64,000 nt of DNA, from contig JAAYAG010000118.1 in assembly GCA_012719495.1 (NCBI GenBank), positions 30,082 to 94,081 of the forward strand, given 5' to 3'. A program made the position numbers and the translations under genes. Positions 26,742-35,825 of this stretch are shown here, piece after piece. How positions within the stretch are numbered: the first letter of the stretch is position 1; every line of letters starts with the position of its first letter. The notes beneath the pieces are model-generated. The model ran no database searches. It saw only the letters and a list, made by a program, of their open reading frames with translations, and was not told where the DNA came from. Source of the stretch: Bacteroidales bacterium. GTDB lineage: Bacteria > Bacteroidota > Bacteroidia > Bacteroidales > Prolixibacteraceae.

Positions 26742-27947
26742 TCAACATGCAGGTTGATCCGGAATTGAAAAACTTACTATTGTCCCTTTCCCAAGTGTGC
26801 TTTCGATCCATATTTTTCCGCTGTGTTTATCAACAAAATCCTTGCAGAGCATTAGCCCAAGGCCTGTTCCTGCTTCATTAGCAGTTCCTTTTGAAGAATT
26901 CGACGGATAAAAGCTAAACAGCTTATCAATTACTTCCTGCTCTATTCCAACCCCATTATCCTCAACCTGAACAATTGTATTGCTGTCGATATGGGAGGCT
27001 GATATTTTGATTCTTCCTAGTTGGTTTGTAAATTTTATCGCATTCGAAATAAGGTTCCTTAAAATTGCTTTGAACATGTAGATGTCGATACTGGCTTGGT
27101 GCTCATCGGTTGAGTCGTACTCTAATGTAATATTCTTGAATTGTGCAACAGGCTCAAGTATTTCTGTAACTTCTTTGATTATATCATCAATATTGGTAAA
27201 AACTGGCGAATAGGTAATCTTTTGCGATTGAACACTTGCCCATAACAACGTGTCTTCAAGTAAAGTGAATGTTTTCTGGGCAGTATTGTTAATCGAAGTT
27301 ACAATCGTTTTAATTTCTTCAGGTGGAAGTTCCTGCAATTTTACCGACAACAATTCAGTAAGTCCAAGCAGACTGTTAAACGGACTTCGCAGATCATGTG
27401 CCAGAATAGAGATAAAGCGGTCTTTATCGGAATTTAGTTGGATTAGTTGTTTTTCGAAGTTCTTACGATCGGTGATGTCATGAAAGGTATAAATACGGCC
27501 ATAATGAGTTCCATCAGCACCAAAAACCGGCGATGAATAACGCTCCATCACAGTGCCATCAATCAGTTCAACCTCATCAAGCCGTTTCTCTTCGATGTGT
27601 TCCATCTGGTATTGAATTTCTGCAATAAACTTTTGCGGATCAACTGTCATATACATAATGTGCGCGACTTGTTTATGTCCACTAAGATCGGCCACAACTT
27701 CCTGTGGAATTTTCCATAATTCAATAGTTCGTTGTGTTTGAAGTATCTTTTTCCCGCTTGGGTCAACAACAAGGAATCCGTCAAAAGTAGAATTGGCAAT
27801 GCCTTCAAAAAACATCAATCGTAAACGGAGTTCTTCTTCTGTGGCTTTATGGCTGTTTACTTCTTCTGTGTATTTCTTTTCTAAATCGAAATATTTCTGC
27901 TGCAAGTCTTTTAATTCAGCACTGAGTTCTTCACTCGTCTTTTTCAT
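26742..27947 (-). CDS. PAS-domain sensor histidine kinase
   Basis: A 401-residue cytoplasmic kinase: an N-terminal coiled coil (about 1-42), one PAS domain (45-160, ending YTFHDITDR), HisKA with His184 (ILAHDLRSPFNSLLG), and a HATPase domain with NLISNAIKFT (N box), VEDNGVGI (G1) and GTGLGLMLC (G2). No membrane segment or receiver domain, so it senses a cytoplasmic or diffusible signal through PAS. No response regulator gene lies next to it, so the partner is elsewhere. Confidence 0.88.
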   Translation of the reverse strand: MKKTSEELSAELKDLQQKYFDLEKKYTEEVNSHKATEEELRLRLMFFEGIANSTFDGFLVVDPSGKKILQTQRTIELWKIPQEVVADLSGHKQVAHIMYMTVDPQKFIAEIQYQMEHIEEKRLDEVELIDGTVMERYSSPVFGADGTHYGRIYTFHDITDRKNFEKQLIQLNSDKDRFISILAHDLRSPFNSLLGLTELLSVKLQELPPEEIKTIVTSINNTAQKTFTLLEDTLLWASVQSQKITYSPVFTNIDDIIKEVTEILEPVAQFKNITLEYDSTDEHQASIDIYMFKAILRNLISNAIKFTNQLGRIKISASHIDSNTIVQVEDNGVGIEQEVIDKLFSFYPSNSSKGTANEAGTGLGLMLCKDFVDKHSGKIWIESTLGKGTIVSFSIPDQPAC

Positions 27948-28116
27948 AGCAACCCATATAAATCAACAAAACTCAACCTTCATTTTTCTCAGGAATCAAA
28001 TCCCTAACGACATATCTAAGGCTTGGATTTCTGATAAATCACAATTTACAAAAATGTTTTGTAATTAGTCAATATCCCTTTCTGTAGATTTTTAAGAAGA
28101 TTGTACTTGCTGAATT

Positions 28117-28674
28117 TTACTTTGGAAGCCGAACTCTGTATGCAATCTTGGCTGTTCCCTTGGAAATGGCAGCTAATTTGCTTTTCAACAATTTACGGCG
28201 CAAGGCTGAAATATAATCGATAAATAAATGGCCATCTAGGTGGTCGTATTCATGTAAGATAATCCGCGCCGGATAGCCGTTGTATTTTTCGGTTTTTTGT
28301 TCCCAGTTTTCGTCTAAATAGCTGATTATCACTTCTTCTTCGCGAAGTACTTCTTCATGGATATTGGGCAGGCTTAGGCAACCTTCTTCGAACGACCATG
28401 GCTCTCCTGATTTTTCAATAATAACAGGGTTAATGAAAACCTTTTTGAAATCGGCCAATTCTGGTTCTTCTTCGCTTGCTGCAGGGCTTGCATCAACAAT
28501 GAACAGCCTGATTGACAAACCGATCTGTGGGGCGGCTAGTCCTACACCATCTGCATGATACATGGTTTCATACATGTTGGCAATAAGTTCGTCAAGTTTT
28601 TCGTAGTTTTTGTCGATGGGCTGTGCTACTTTACGAAGCAGCGGGTCTCCGTATACGGTTATAGGTAAAATCAT
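28117..28674 (-). CDS. def: Peptide deformylase
   Basis: A 185-residue metalloenzyme that removes the N-formyl group from new proteins. All three motifs are present: GVGLAAPQIG, EEGCLSLP and HEYDH (metal ligands His141 and His145, catalytic Glu142, plus the Cys of EGCLS). ATG at 28674. It follows ruvX by one base on the same strand, so the two form an operon, a common pairing in Bacteroidota. Confidence 0.95.
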   Translation of the reverse strand: MILPITVYGDPLLRKVAQPIDKNYEKLDELIANMYETMYHADGVGLAAPQIGLSIRLFIVDASPAASEEEPELADFKKVFINPVIIEKSGEPWSFEEGCLSLPNIHEEVLREEEVIISYLDENWEQKTEKYNGYPARIILHEYDHLDGHLFIDYISALRRKLLKSKLAAISKGTAKIAYRVRLPK

Positions 28675-28675
28675 A

Positions 28676-29101
28676 TTAAAGGTTTAAATTTCTGCGTTGT
28701 TCCAAATAAAATTGTAAAATAATGGTGGCGCTCACCGCATCGACCAAGGCTTTGTCTTGTCGCTGACTTTTTTTCAAGCCTGCATCGATCATGGTTTGGA
28801 ACGCTATTTTCGATGTAAAACGTTCATCGGCCAGTTCAAGTTTAATGTCAGGGAACTTTTTTTCGAATTGTTTTAAAAAAGGGTTAATGTAACGAATCGA
28901 CTCAGAAGGTTGGTCATTCAAGGTTTTTGGATAGCCAACAACCACACAGTCAACCTTTTCCTTTGAAAAATAGTTGCTTAGAAAATCGAAGATTTCGTGG
29001 CTGCTCACAGTTGTCAACTTATTGGCAATAATTTGCAAAGGGTCGGTAACTGCCAGCCCCACACGTTTCCTTCCATAATCGATTGCTAAGATTCTTCCCA
29101 T
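28676..29101 (-). CDS. ruvX: Holliday junction resolvase-like protein YqgF/RuvX
   Basis: A 141-residue RNase H-like protein. ILAIDYGRKRVGLAVTDP holds the first catalytic Asp, VVGYPKTLNDQPS the middle motif, and KALVDAVSATIIL the last Asp. In bacteria YqgF matures pre-16S rRNA and resembles Holliday junction resolvases. Length is typical. It is the upstream gene of an operon with def. Confidence 0.92.
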   Translation of the reverse strand: MGRILAIDYGRKRVGLAVTDPLQIIANKLTTVSSHEIFDFLSNYFSKEKVDCVVVGYPKTLNDQPSESIRYINPFLKQFEKKFPDIKLELADERFTSKIAFQTMIDAGLKKSQRQDKALVDAVSATIILQFYLEQRRNLNL

Positions 29102-29489
29102 TTTCTGATAAACGGCACAAAGATAGTTGAAATATCTTTTTCTGAAAGCTGCAAATCACTGATTTTGCGATTGGTGGTATCGGTAGATTTTTTCTGACAT
29201 TTTAGATGCCACATGTAGGTTCACAAGGGCTTCAATGAGCAACATCTCTACCTGAAAGAAAATCAGGTACTCCTCTTTATTACTTGAACAGATCAGGTTG
29301 ATTATTAATTTATTTTGCTTTAATTTTAGGACAATGATAAAATATAATGAACTACATGAGTGAATAAAGTGCATTTTATGGATGAGATAGACCATGCAAA
29401 AAACACTGTATCATTTAAATTGCATCAAAAAAAACTTAAATTGGAGACTATTGAATATTTCAGATTGAAGAAATAAATAGACAAAAAAA
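29102..29489. other. 388-bp intergenic region without a convincing gene
   Basis: This is the divergent region between ruvX and the multi-PAS kinase. A short perfect inverted repeat lies at 29249-29269 (TACCTGA, 7-base spacer, TCAGGTA). A minus-strand ORF of 79 codons exists but its composition does not look like protein. No -33/-7 pair was found. Confidence 0.4.
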
Positions 29490-32369
29490 ATGACCGGCAA
29501 TAAACCAAGCTATCACAATTTAGAACAACGGATTACATTATTAGAGCAAGAATTACGCGATAAGAATGAAAGACTTTTACTGTTGCAGGAAAAAAATAAT
29601 GAAAGAGAACACAAAATAGAAGATATCACCTCAAACTTTGAGACCTTTTTCAATACAATCGATGATTTTCTGTTTGTTATTGATGAGCAGGGCAATATTT
29701 TACATTGCAACAAAACCGTTGAAAAACGACTGGGTTATACGGCCGACGAACTGAAAGGCAAATCTATCCTGAGCGTTCACCCCGAAGATCGAAGAAGCGA
29801 AACAGTCGCCGTTTCGGCTGATGTGATTGCCGGGAAATTAGCTTCTTTTCAGATACCGCTGGTTACAAAACAAGGTAATCAAATATGTGTTGAAACGCGC
29901 GCAAGTAGTGGTTGCTGGAACGGGAAACCTGCATTTTTTGGAGTTTCAAAAGACATCAGCAAACTGAAACTTTCCGAAGAGAAATTTGCCACCTTGTTTA
30001 GGTCAAGCCCCGATACTATTATGCTTTCACGTTTATCCGATGGTGAAATCATCGAAGTAAACGACAGCGCATCCATAAATTTAGGTTATTCCAAAGAGGA
30101 GCTCATTGGCAAATCAACATTGCAACTCAATATTTGGGTAAACCCCGAAGATCGGAAACAATATGTCGAACTTCTGACTAAAAACCATCGGGTAAAAAAT
30201 TTTGAAGTTAAATTCAAAATGAAATCTGGCGAAATAAAAGTTGGATTGATATCCAGTGAAATTATACAATTGTTCAATGATTTTTATCATTTAAGTATCA
30301 CACGCGATATTACCGACCGGAAAAAAGCAGAAGAGGAAATTATCAAAAAAAACGCAGAATATTATACACTCAACGCAGAGTTGACCGAAAGCCTTGAACG
30401 TATTCAGCGTATAAACACCCAACATGAAAAGGCTAAAGAAATAGCTGAAGAAAATGAGCGAAAATTTTCAATAGCATTTCATAATAGTCTGAGCATAAGT
30501 CTGATCTCCAATATTGATACAGGTGAAATTCTGGAAGCGAACGACGCGAGTGAACAGATTGGTGGTTTTTCGAGGACTGAACTAATCGGGAATTCTGTTA
30601 TTAATTTGAATCTCTGGATGATTGATGGTGATAGGGATAAGTTTATTGAAATATTGGTCCGGGATAAAAAAGTGCTGAATTTCGAATCAAAATTCAGAAA
30701 AAAGAACGGAGAAGCCTTTATAGGTCTTATTTCTGGTCAAATGATCCAAATTCAAAACCAGAATTGTCTTCTTAGCATAATTCATGATATTACAGACAGA
30801 AAGAATGTTGAAAAAGAGCTATTAAAGGCAAAAGAAAATGCGGAAGAGAGCGAAGAAAAATTCAAAAACCTTTATGATTCACTCTCTATTTCCTATCTAA
30901 CACTTAAAGACGGCGTTTGCATCGAATGCAATGAAGCTACTTTAGCCATCTATGGAGTTAACAGCAAAGATGATGTTATTGGAAAATCACCAATCGATTT
31001 TTCTCCCGAATTTCAACTAAATCATCTAAGATCTTCGGAAGAGGCGAAGCGGCACAATCAAACAGCGATTGAAGAAGGTTTTCACTCCTTTGAATGGCTG
31101 GCTCAGCGAAAAGACAAAGAAGAGTTCTTAGCCGAAGTTTCGCTGAAAAGATACTATTACAAAAACGAATTATATATCCAGTGCCTTACAACAGATATTA
31201 CCGAACGGAAGAGGATTGAAAATGAACTAATTGCAGCCAAAGAAAAAGCAGAAGAAAGCGAACAAAAATATAAAGGCCTTTTTGTAAATATGATGAATGC
31301 ATTTGGCTTGCACGAAATGGTATTTAATGAAAAAGGCGAACCCATTGATTATGTTTTTTTAGAAGTGAACCCTATTTGGGAAAAGGTTGTTGGAATAAAA
31401 GCCGGTAATGTCATTGGTAAAAGAATACTGGAAATAATGCCCAATATTGAACAGAATTGGATAGACAGGTATGGGAGAATTGTTTTAACAGGAATTTCAG
31501 AAGAATTTGTTGATTACAATGCTGGAACTCAAAAATATTATAATGTATTTGCATATAAACATGAAGGCAACAAATTTGCAGTTGTTTTTAATGATATTAC
31601 GGATAAAAAACAGTTTGAACAGGAACTTATTGTAGCCAAAGAAAAAGCCGAAGAAAGCGACCGGTTAAAAACCGCCTTCTTACATAACATGTCGCACGAA
31701 ATTAGAACCCCACTGAACGCTATTTCGGGTTTTACCGGTTTGCTCAACGATCCCGACATTACCGAAGAAGAGATGAACAGTTATATTCAAATCATTCAGA
31801 ACAGCAGCTCTCAGTTAATCTCTATTGTTTCCGATATCCTGACCATTTCATCACTCGAAACCAAACAAGAACCAATTTCTATTTCGAATGTCTGTATAAA
31901 TGAACTATTTGCAGAGCTTCAAGCAATCTTTATTCAGCAGGCAAAAAACAAAAATATTTCTCTGATTGTAGAGCAACAATTAGACAACGAACAATCAACA
32001 ATCTATACCGATAGAACAAAGCTTACCCAAATTTTATCGAATTTACTATCGAATGCATTAAAATTTACAACCGGAGGTTTAATTGAATTTGGCTATAACT
32101 TGAAAACCAGCGTTGAACCCTTTGAAATTGAGTTCTATGTAAAGGACAGTGGAATAGGAATAAATCCTGAATTTCATACAAAGATATTTGAACGATTCCG
32201 TCAAGCCAATAAATCAATAAACAAAATCTATGGAGGAACAGGTTTAGGTTTGGCCATTTCAAAAGCCTTTGTTGAATTGTTGGGCGGGAAAATCTGGGTT
32301 AAATCGGAATTAGAAAAAGGCGCAACCTTTTATTTTACACTCCCATACAACCCCAGCCTTAGGAATTAA
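29490..32369 (+). CDS. Histidine kinase with five PAS domains
   Basis: A 959-residue cytoplasmic kinase: coiled coil (1-48), then PAS units at about 50-160, 163-281, 326-437, 458-572 and 593-706, HisKA with His736 (AFLHNMSHEIRTPLNAISGF), and a HATPase domain (840-955; NLLSNALKF, KDSGIGI, GGTGLGLAIS). Linkers repeat AKEKAEESE-like sequence between units, and PAS2 and PAS3 look like a duplicated pair (KVKNFE/KVLNFE, ITRDITDRKKAEEE/IIHDITDRKNVEKE). No receiver domain or membrane helix. It can integrate several inputs; none can be named. Confidence 0.88.
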   Translation: MTGNKPSYHNLEQRITLLEQELRDKNERLLLLQEKNNEREHKIEDITSNFETFFNTIDDFLFVIDEQGNILHCNKTVEKRLGYTADELKGKSILSVHPEDRRSETVAVSADVIAGKLASFQIPLVTKQGNQICVETRASSGCWNGKPAFFGVSKDISKLKLSEEKFATLFRSSPDTIMLSRLSDGEIIEVNDSASINLGYSKEELIGKSTLQLNIWVNPEDRKQYVELLTKNHRVKNFEVKFKMKSGEIKVGLISSEIIQLFNDFYHLSITRDITDRKKAEEEIIKKNAEYYTLNAELTESLERIQRINTQHEKAKEIAEENERKFSIAFHNSLSISLISNIDTGEILEANDASEQIGGFSRTELIGNSVINLNLWMIDGDRDKFIEILVRDKKVLNFESKFRKKNGEAFIGLISGQMIQIQNQNCLLSIIHDITDRKNVEKELLKAKENAEESEEKFKNLYDSLSISYLTLKDGVCIECNEATLAIYGVNSKDDVIGKSPIDFSPEFQLNHLRSSEEAKRHNQTAIEEGFHSFEWLAQRKDKEEFLAEVSLKRYYYKNELYIQCLTTDITERKRIENELIAAKEKAEESEQKYKGLFVNMMNAFGLHEMVFNEKGEPIDYVFLEVNPIWEKVVGIKAGNVIGKRILEIMPNIEQNWIDRYGRIVLTGISEEFVDYNAGTQKYYNVFAYKHEGNKFAVVFNDITDKKQFEQELIVAKEKAEESDRLKTAFLHNMSHEIRTPLNAISGFTGLLNDPDITEEEMNSYIQIIQNSSSQLISIVSDILTISSLETKQEPISISNVCINELFAELQAIFIQQAKNKNISLIVEQQLDNEQSTIYTDRTKLTQILSNLLSNALKFTTGGLIEFGYNLKTSVEPFEIEFYVKDSGIGINPEFHTKIFERFRQANKSINKIYGGTGLGLAISKAFVELLGGKIWVKSELEKGATFYFTLPYNPSLRN

Positions 32370-32397
32370 CCCAATAATTGACAGTTATTGATAAAAA

Positions 32398-32428
32398 AAC
32401 CGCCACACTTTTGGTGTAGCGGTTCAGT
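32398..32428. terminator. Terminator hairpin between the kinase and sigma factor genes
   Basis: AACCGC (32398-32403) pairs with GCGGTT (32419-32424), and ACAC with GTGT, with one mismatch. A-rich and T-rich flanks make it usable for the convergent genes on both strands. Confidence 0.7.
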
Positions 32429-32445
32429 TTTATCTTAAGATGAAT

Positions 32446-33306
32446 CTATCCAAGATACGATTTTAACAATTTACTACGCGACGTGTGTCTCAACCTTCGT
32501 ATTGCCTTCTCTTTGATTTGGCGCACGCGTTCACGGGTCAACCCGAAACGTTCGCCAATTTCTTCAAGAGTCATTTCCTGACATCCAATGCCAAAGAAAA
32601 GCCTGATGATATCACTTTCGCGTTCAGTAAGGGTTGCTAAAGCCCTGTCGATTTCGCGAGACAGCGATTCCATTATCAGTTTTTTGTCGGCATTTGGAGA
32701 ATCGGTGTTGGGAAGAACATCAAGCAAGCTGTTGTCCTCACCATCGACAAAGGGGGCGTCAACAGAAATGTGACGGCCCGACACTTTAAGAGTATCGGCC
32801 ACTTTGTCGGCAGGGAGTTCGAGGGTGTCGGCCAGTTCTTCGGGCGATGGTTTGCGTTCGTGTTCTTGTTCAAACTTTGAGAATGCCTTGTTGATTTTGT
32901 TCAACGAACCTACTTGGTTCAGCGGCAAACGTACGATACGCGACTGTTCAGCCAACGCCTGGAGAATGGACTGGCGAATCCACCATACAGCATACGAGAT
33001 GAATTTAAAACCACGGGTTTCGTCGAATTTTTCTGCAGCTTTTATCAAACCTAAATTGCCTTCATTAATGAGGTCGGGTAGGCTTAAGCCTTGGTTTTGA
33101 TATTGTTTTGCTACAGAAACCACGAAACGAAGGTTGGCTCGGGTCAACTTCTCTAAAGCGGCGTGATCGCCCTTCTTGATTCGTTGAGCCAATTCAACTT
33201 CTTCTTCTACGGTTATCAATTCTTCCTTACCAATTTCCTGCAAATACTTGTCGAGTGAAGCACTTTCACGGTTGGTAATAGATTTTGTAATCTTTAATTG
33301 TCTCAT
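32446..33306 (-). CDS. rpoD: Primary RNA polymerase sigma factor (RpoD/SigA, Bacteroidota type)
   Basis: A 286-residue sigma-70. Region 1.1 is absent and the protein is short, as usual for Bacteroidota. Visible regions: 1.2 ([16 protein letters not shown]), 2 ([20 protein letters not shown], then [17 protein letters not shown]), 3 ([15 protein letters not shown]) and 4 ([35 protein letters not shown]). It recognises TTTG/TAnnTTTG promoters, of which several occur in this window. The gene itself has such a promoter and an uncommon Shine-Dalgarno site. Confidence 0.95.
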   Translation of the reverse strand: MRQLKITKSITNRESASLDKYLQEIGKEELITVEEEVELAQRIKKGDHAALEKLTRANLRFVVSVAKQYQNQGLSLPDLINEGNLGLIKAAEKFDETRGFKFISYAVWWIRQSILQALAEQSRIVRLPLNQVGSLNKINKAFSKFEQEHERKPSPEELADTLELPADKVADTLKVSGRHISVDAPFVDGEDNSLLDVLPNTDSPNADKKLIMESLSREIDRALATLTERESDIIRLFFGIGCQEMTLEEIGERFGLTRERVRQIKEKAIRRLRHTSRSKLLKSYLG

Positions 33307-33311
33307 GTGCT

Positions 33312-33316
33312 CTCCT
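33312..33316 (-). promoter_or_regulatory. Shine-Dalgarno site (AGGAG) of rpoD
   Basis: On the minus strand AAGGAGA lies 5 bases before the ATG of rpoD. Most other genes here have A-rich leaders without this motif, so this one stands out. Confidence 0.55.
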
Positions 33317-33328
33317 TGAAAAAACGCG

Positions 33329-33360
33329 CAAATATATAACTTTCAACTTACTTATTCAAA
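33329..33360 (-). promoter_or_regulatory. Bacteroides-type promoter of rpoD
   Basis: On the minus strand TTTG (33357-33360) and TATATTTG (33329-33336) are separated by 20 bases, a full match to the -33/-7 consensus. The -7 box is 22 bases upstream of the ATG. Confidence 0.75.
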
Positions 33361-33396
33361 TCTATTACTAATAGACAAGGAGAACCCCCATTTTGT

Positions 33397-34830
33397 TTAT
33401 TCCAATCCAAAAACATAATAGGCTGTTTCTCCGTTTGGATAAATTCCTTCAATGAGCACTCCACCACTCGACTGCTTAAGTATTTGCCTGAAATCGTCGA
33501 TAGTATTGACTTTGTTCTTGTTAACCCTTACAATAATAAAATCTTCACTTATCCCGGCATCTTTAAGTTTTCCTTTTCCAATTTTACTCACTTTTAGCCC
33601 ATTGCTGATATTCAGCTTACTTTTTATGTTTTCATCGGCTTTTTCAAGGTCGGCACCTAGCACTGTGAAATTATCTTTAACAATTCCTGTTCCTCCGTTA
33701 GGGTTGCGTAAAGTTACCTTGATTATTTTATCCGATCGGTCACGTTTTACTTTTATATCAACTACATCACCGGGGCGGTGTTTGCCAATTTGCTCCTGTA
33801 GTTCAGTCGATGTGTTTACTGTTGTGTTGTTGATTGCGATGATTACATCGCCGGGTTTAATGCCACCAGCTTTTGCTGCGCCATCGTCTGTAACCCCGTC
33901 GACATATACTCCGGCTATATTGTCGAGATTGAATTCTTTCGCAAGTTCAGCATTAACTGTTTTAATATTCACACCAAGCAATGCGCGCTGCACCTCTCCG
34001 TATTGCTTTAGGTCTTCAACAACCTTACGCACAATGCTTACCGGGATCGCAAAAGAATACCCACTATAAGAGCCTGTGCGCGAGGCAATAGCTGTGTTTA
34101 TTCCTACCAGTTCGCCTTTCGTATTCACAAGTGCACCCCCACTATTGCCCGGGTTTACTGCAGCATCGGTTTGGATAAATGATTCGATGGGCATTTGTGT
34201 CCCAATTATGCCAATTCCTCTTGCCTTGGCACTAACAATTCCCGCTGTTACTGTAGAATTTAGGTTGAAAGGGTTGCCAACGGCCAATACCCATTCGCCC
34301 AATTTAAGATTATCGGAATCTCCCCAGGAAAGGGTAGGTAGGCTATTTGCTTCAATCTTCAACAAAGCAATATCGGTTGATGGGTCGGTGCCAATAAGTT
34401 TTGCTTCAAACTCACGATTGTCGTGCAAGGTTACCTTTATTTCGTTCGAAGATTCAATAACGTGATTGTTGGTAACTACATATCCGTCTTCTGAAATAAT
34501 TACCCCTGAGCCTGTTGCTTGCTGTACCTGAGGTTGATCAAAGTAGTAGCGGTCACCAAAAAAGAAATCAAAGAAAGGATTTCCGCTCGAATAACTCTGG
34601 TTCTTTTTATAAGATGTTTGGATGTTTACTACCGCTTTTACTGAAAACTCAGCAGCAAAGGTGAGGTCAGGCGCACCTTGCGGGTTGAAACTTGCATACT
34701 GAACGGCTGTTGGTTGAGTAACCGTTACTACATTGGGCTTCTCAAAATACTGTGTGTATACGAACATTCCCACAATTCCACCAGTGATGGCTATCAACAC
34801 AGTAAAAATTACTTTCTGAAATTTCTTCAT
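33397..34830 (-). CDS. degQ: HtrA/DegQ-family periplasmic serine protease
   Basis: A 477-residue Do-type protease. ATG at 34830 is chosen because it starts a signal/anchor segment (MKKFQKVIFTVLIAITGGIV), and a -7 box (34888-34895) lies between it and the only upstream ATG. The trypsin-like triad is intact: His123 (TNNHVIESS), Asp153 (STDIALL) and Ser230 (GNSGGAL). Two PDZ domains follow (about 280-365 and 385-477). It degrades or refolds damaged envelope proteins. It is upstream of rpoD on the same strand, but rpoD has its own promoter. Confidence 0.93.
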   Translation of the reverse strand: MKKFQKVIFTVLIAITGGIVGMFVYTQYFEKPNVVTVTQPTAVQYASFNPQGAPDLTFAAEFSVKAVVNIQTSYKKNQSYSSGNPFFDFFFGDRYYFDQPQVQQATGSGVIISEDGYVVTNNHVIESSNEIKVTLHDNREFEAKLIGTDPSTDIALLKIEANSLPTLSWGDSDNLKLGEWVLAVGNPFNLNSTVTAGIVSAKARGIGIIGTQMPIESFIQTDAAVNPGNSGGALVNTKGELVGINTAIASRTGSYSGYSFAIPVSIVRKVVEDLKQYGEVQRALLGVNIKTVNAELAKEFNLDNIAGVYVDGVTDDGAAKAGGIKPGDVIIAINNTTVNTSTELQEQIGKHRPGDVVDIKVKRDRSDKIIKVTLRNPNGGTGIVKDNFTVLGADLEKADENIKSKLNISNGLKVSKIGKGKLKDAGISEDFIIVRVNKNKVNTIDDFRQILKQSSGGVLIEGIYPNGETAYYVFGLE

Positions 34831-34887
34831 GGCGTATATACTTTTAAGATTAATTATATTTGTTCTTATTTTTGTTCCGATGTAACG

Positions 34888-34895
34888 CAAAAATA
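34888..34895 (-). promoter_or_regulatory. -7 box of the degQ promoter
   Basis: TATTTTTG on the minus strand matches TAnnTTTG and sits 57 bases upstream of the chosen ATG. No good -33 TTTG is seen at normal spacing. Confidence 0.4.
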
Positions 34896-35001
34896 GTTCC
34901 GTTAGTTTTGAAAATGTCATTGTGTCATATATCGTTTAACAAAAATTAACCACTTTAGTTCTAAATAGTTAACAAGCGTTATTTACTAAGACAATAAAAA
35001 T

Positions 35002-35781
35002 ATGAAACTCGAATTCTACAAATATCAGGGGGCTGGAAATGATTTTATTATGATTGATAACAGGTCCGGTTTTTTTGAACACGATAATCAAGCCCTTATC
35101 GAGTCGTTGTGTCACAGAAGGTTTGGTGTAGGTGCCGATGGCCTCATCTTGTTGGAAAATGCCATTGGTTACGACTTCAGAATGGTGTATTACAACAGCG
35201 ATGGGCGCGAAGCCAGCATGTGTGGCAACGGAGGCCGTTGTATTGTGGCATTTGCCCGTCAATTGGGGATTATTTCAACAAGCACTGTTTTTATTGCATC
35301 CGACGGACCTCATGAGGCTAATGTTGATGATTTAGGGCTTGTTGATCTTAAAATGATTGATGTTGAGAGAATTGAATCTCTTGTCGATGGATATTTTTTG
35401 AATACTGGAGTTCCTCATCTCGTGCATTTTGTCGACGATTTGCATACCATCGACGTGGAACTTGAAGGTCGTCAGCTTCGATGGGATGCACGGTTCCAGC
35501 CAGCCGGAACAAATGTCAACTTTGTAAAAATTGAAGGTGACCATTTGACAGTTTTTACTTACGAACGTGGGGTTGAGGCTGAAACGCTTGCTTGTGGAAC
35601 GGGGATTACAGCTTCGGCATTGAGTGCTGCCTTCAAAGCAGGAAAGATATCGGGCGAGTACAAGATCACTGCAAAAGGAGGGGACCTGACAGTTTGTTTT
35701 CAACAAGATAGTGGCCGTTATACTAACATTTGGCTAAAAGGGCCGGCGTTGCTCGTGTATGATGGTTTTGTAACTATTTAG
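35002..35781 (+). CDS. dapF: Diaminopimelate epimerase
   Basis: A 259-residue enzyme that interconverts LL- and meso-diaminopimelate for lysine and peptidoglycan synthesis. Both catalytic cysteines are visible: Cys74 in MCGNGGRCI and Cys198 in ACGTGITASA. The N-terminus FYKYQGAGNDFIMIDNR is a family hallmark. Length is slightly short but normal for Bacteroidota. A GT-C/TPR gene follows after 44 bp on the same strand, so read-through is possible. Confidence 0.94.
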   Translation: MKLEFYKYQGAGNDFIMIDNRSGFFEHDNQALIESLCHRRFGVGADGLILLENAIGYDFRMVYYNSDGREASMCGNGGRCIVAFARQLGIISTSTVFIASDGPHEANVDDLGLVDLKMIDVERIESLVDGYFLNTGVPHLVHFVDDLHTIDVELEGRQLRWDARFQPAGTNVNFVKIEGDHLTVFTYERGVEAETLACGTGITASALSAAFKAGKISGEYKITAKGGDLTVCFQQDSGRYTNIWLKGPALLVYDGFVTI

Positions 35782-35825
35782 AAATATTTATATTCTTTGA
35801 TATTCAATTAAATACACAAAAATTC

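Noticed and set aside
29156..29395. 79-codon minus-strand ORF between ruvX and the multi-PAS kinase gene
   Set aside because: Sequence does not resemble a protein family, has no leader or promoter; kept only as part of the intergenic note.
33452..34465. Long plus-strand ORFs across degQ
   Set aside because: They are antisense to a clear HtrA-type protease and show only shadow composition (Ser/Thr/Leu-rich).
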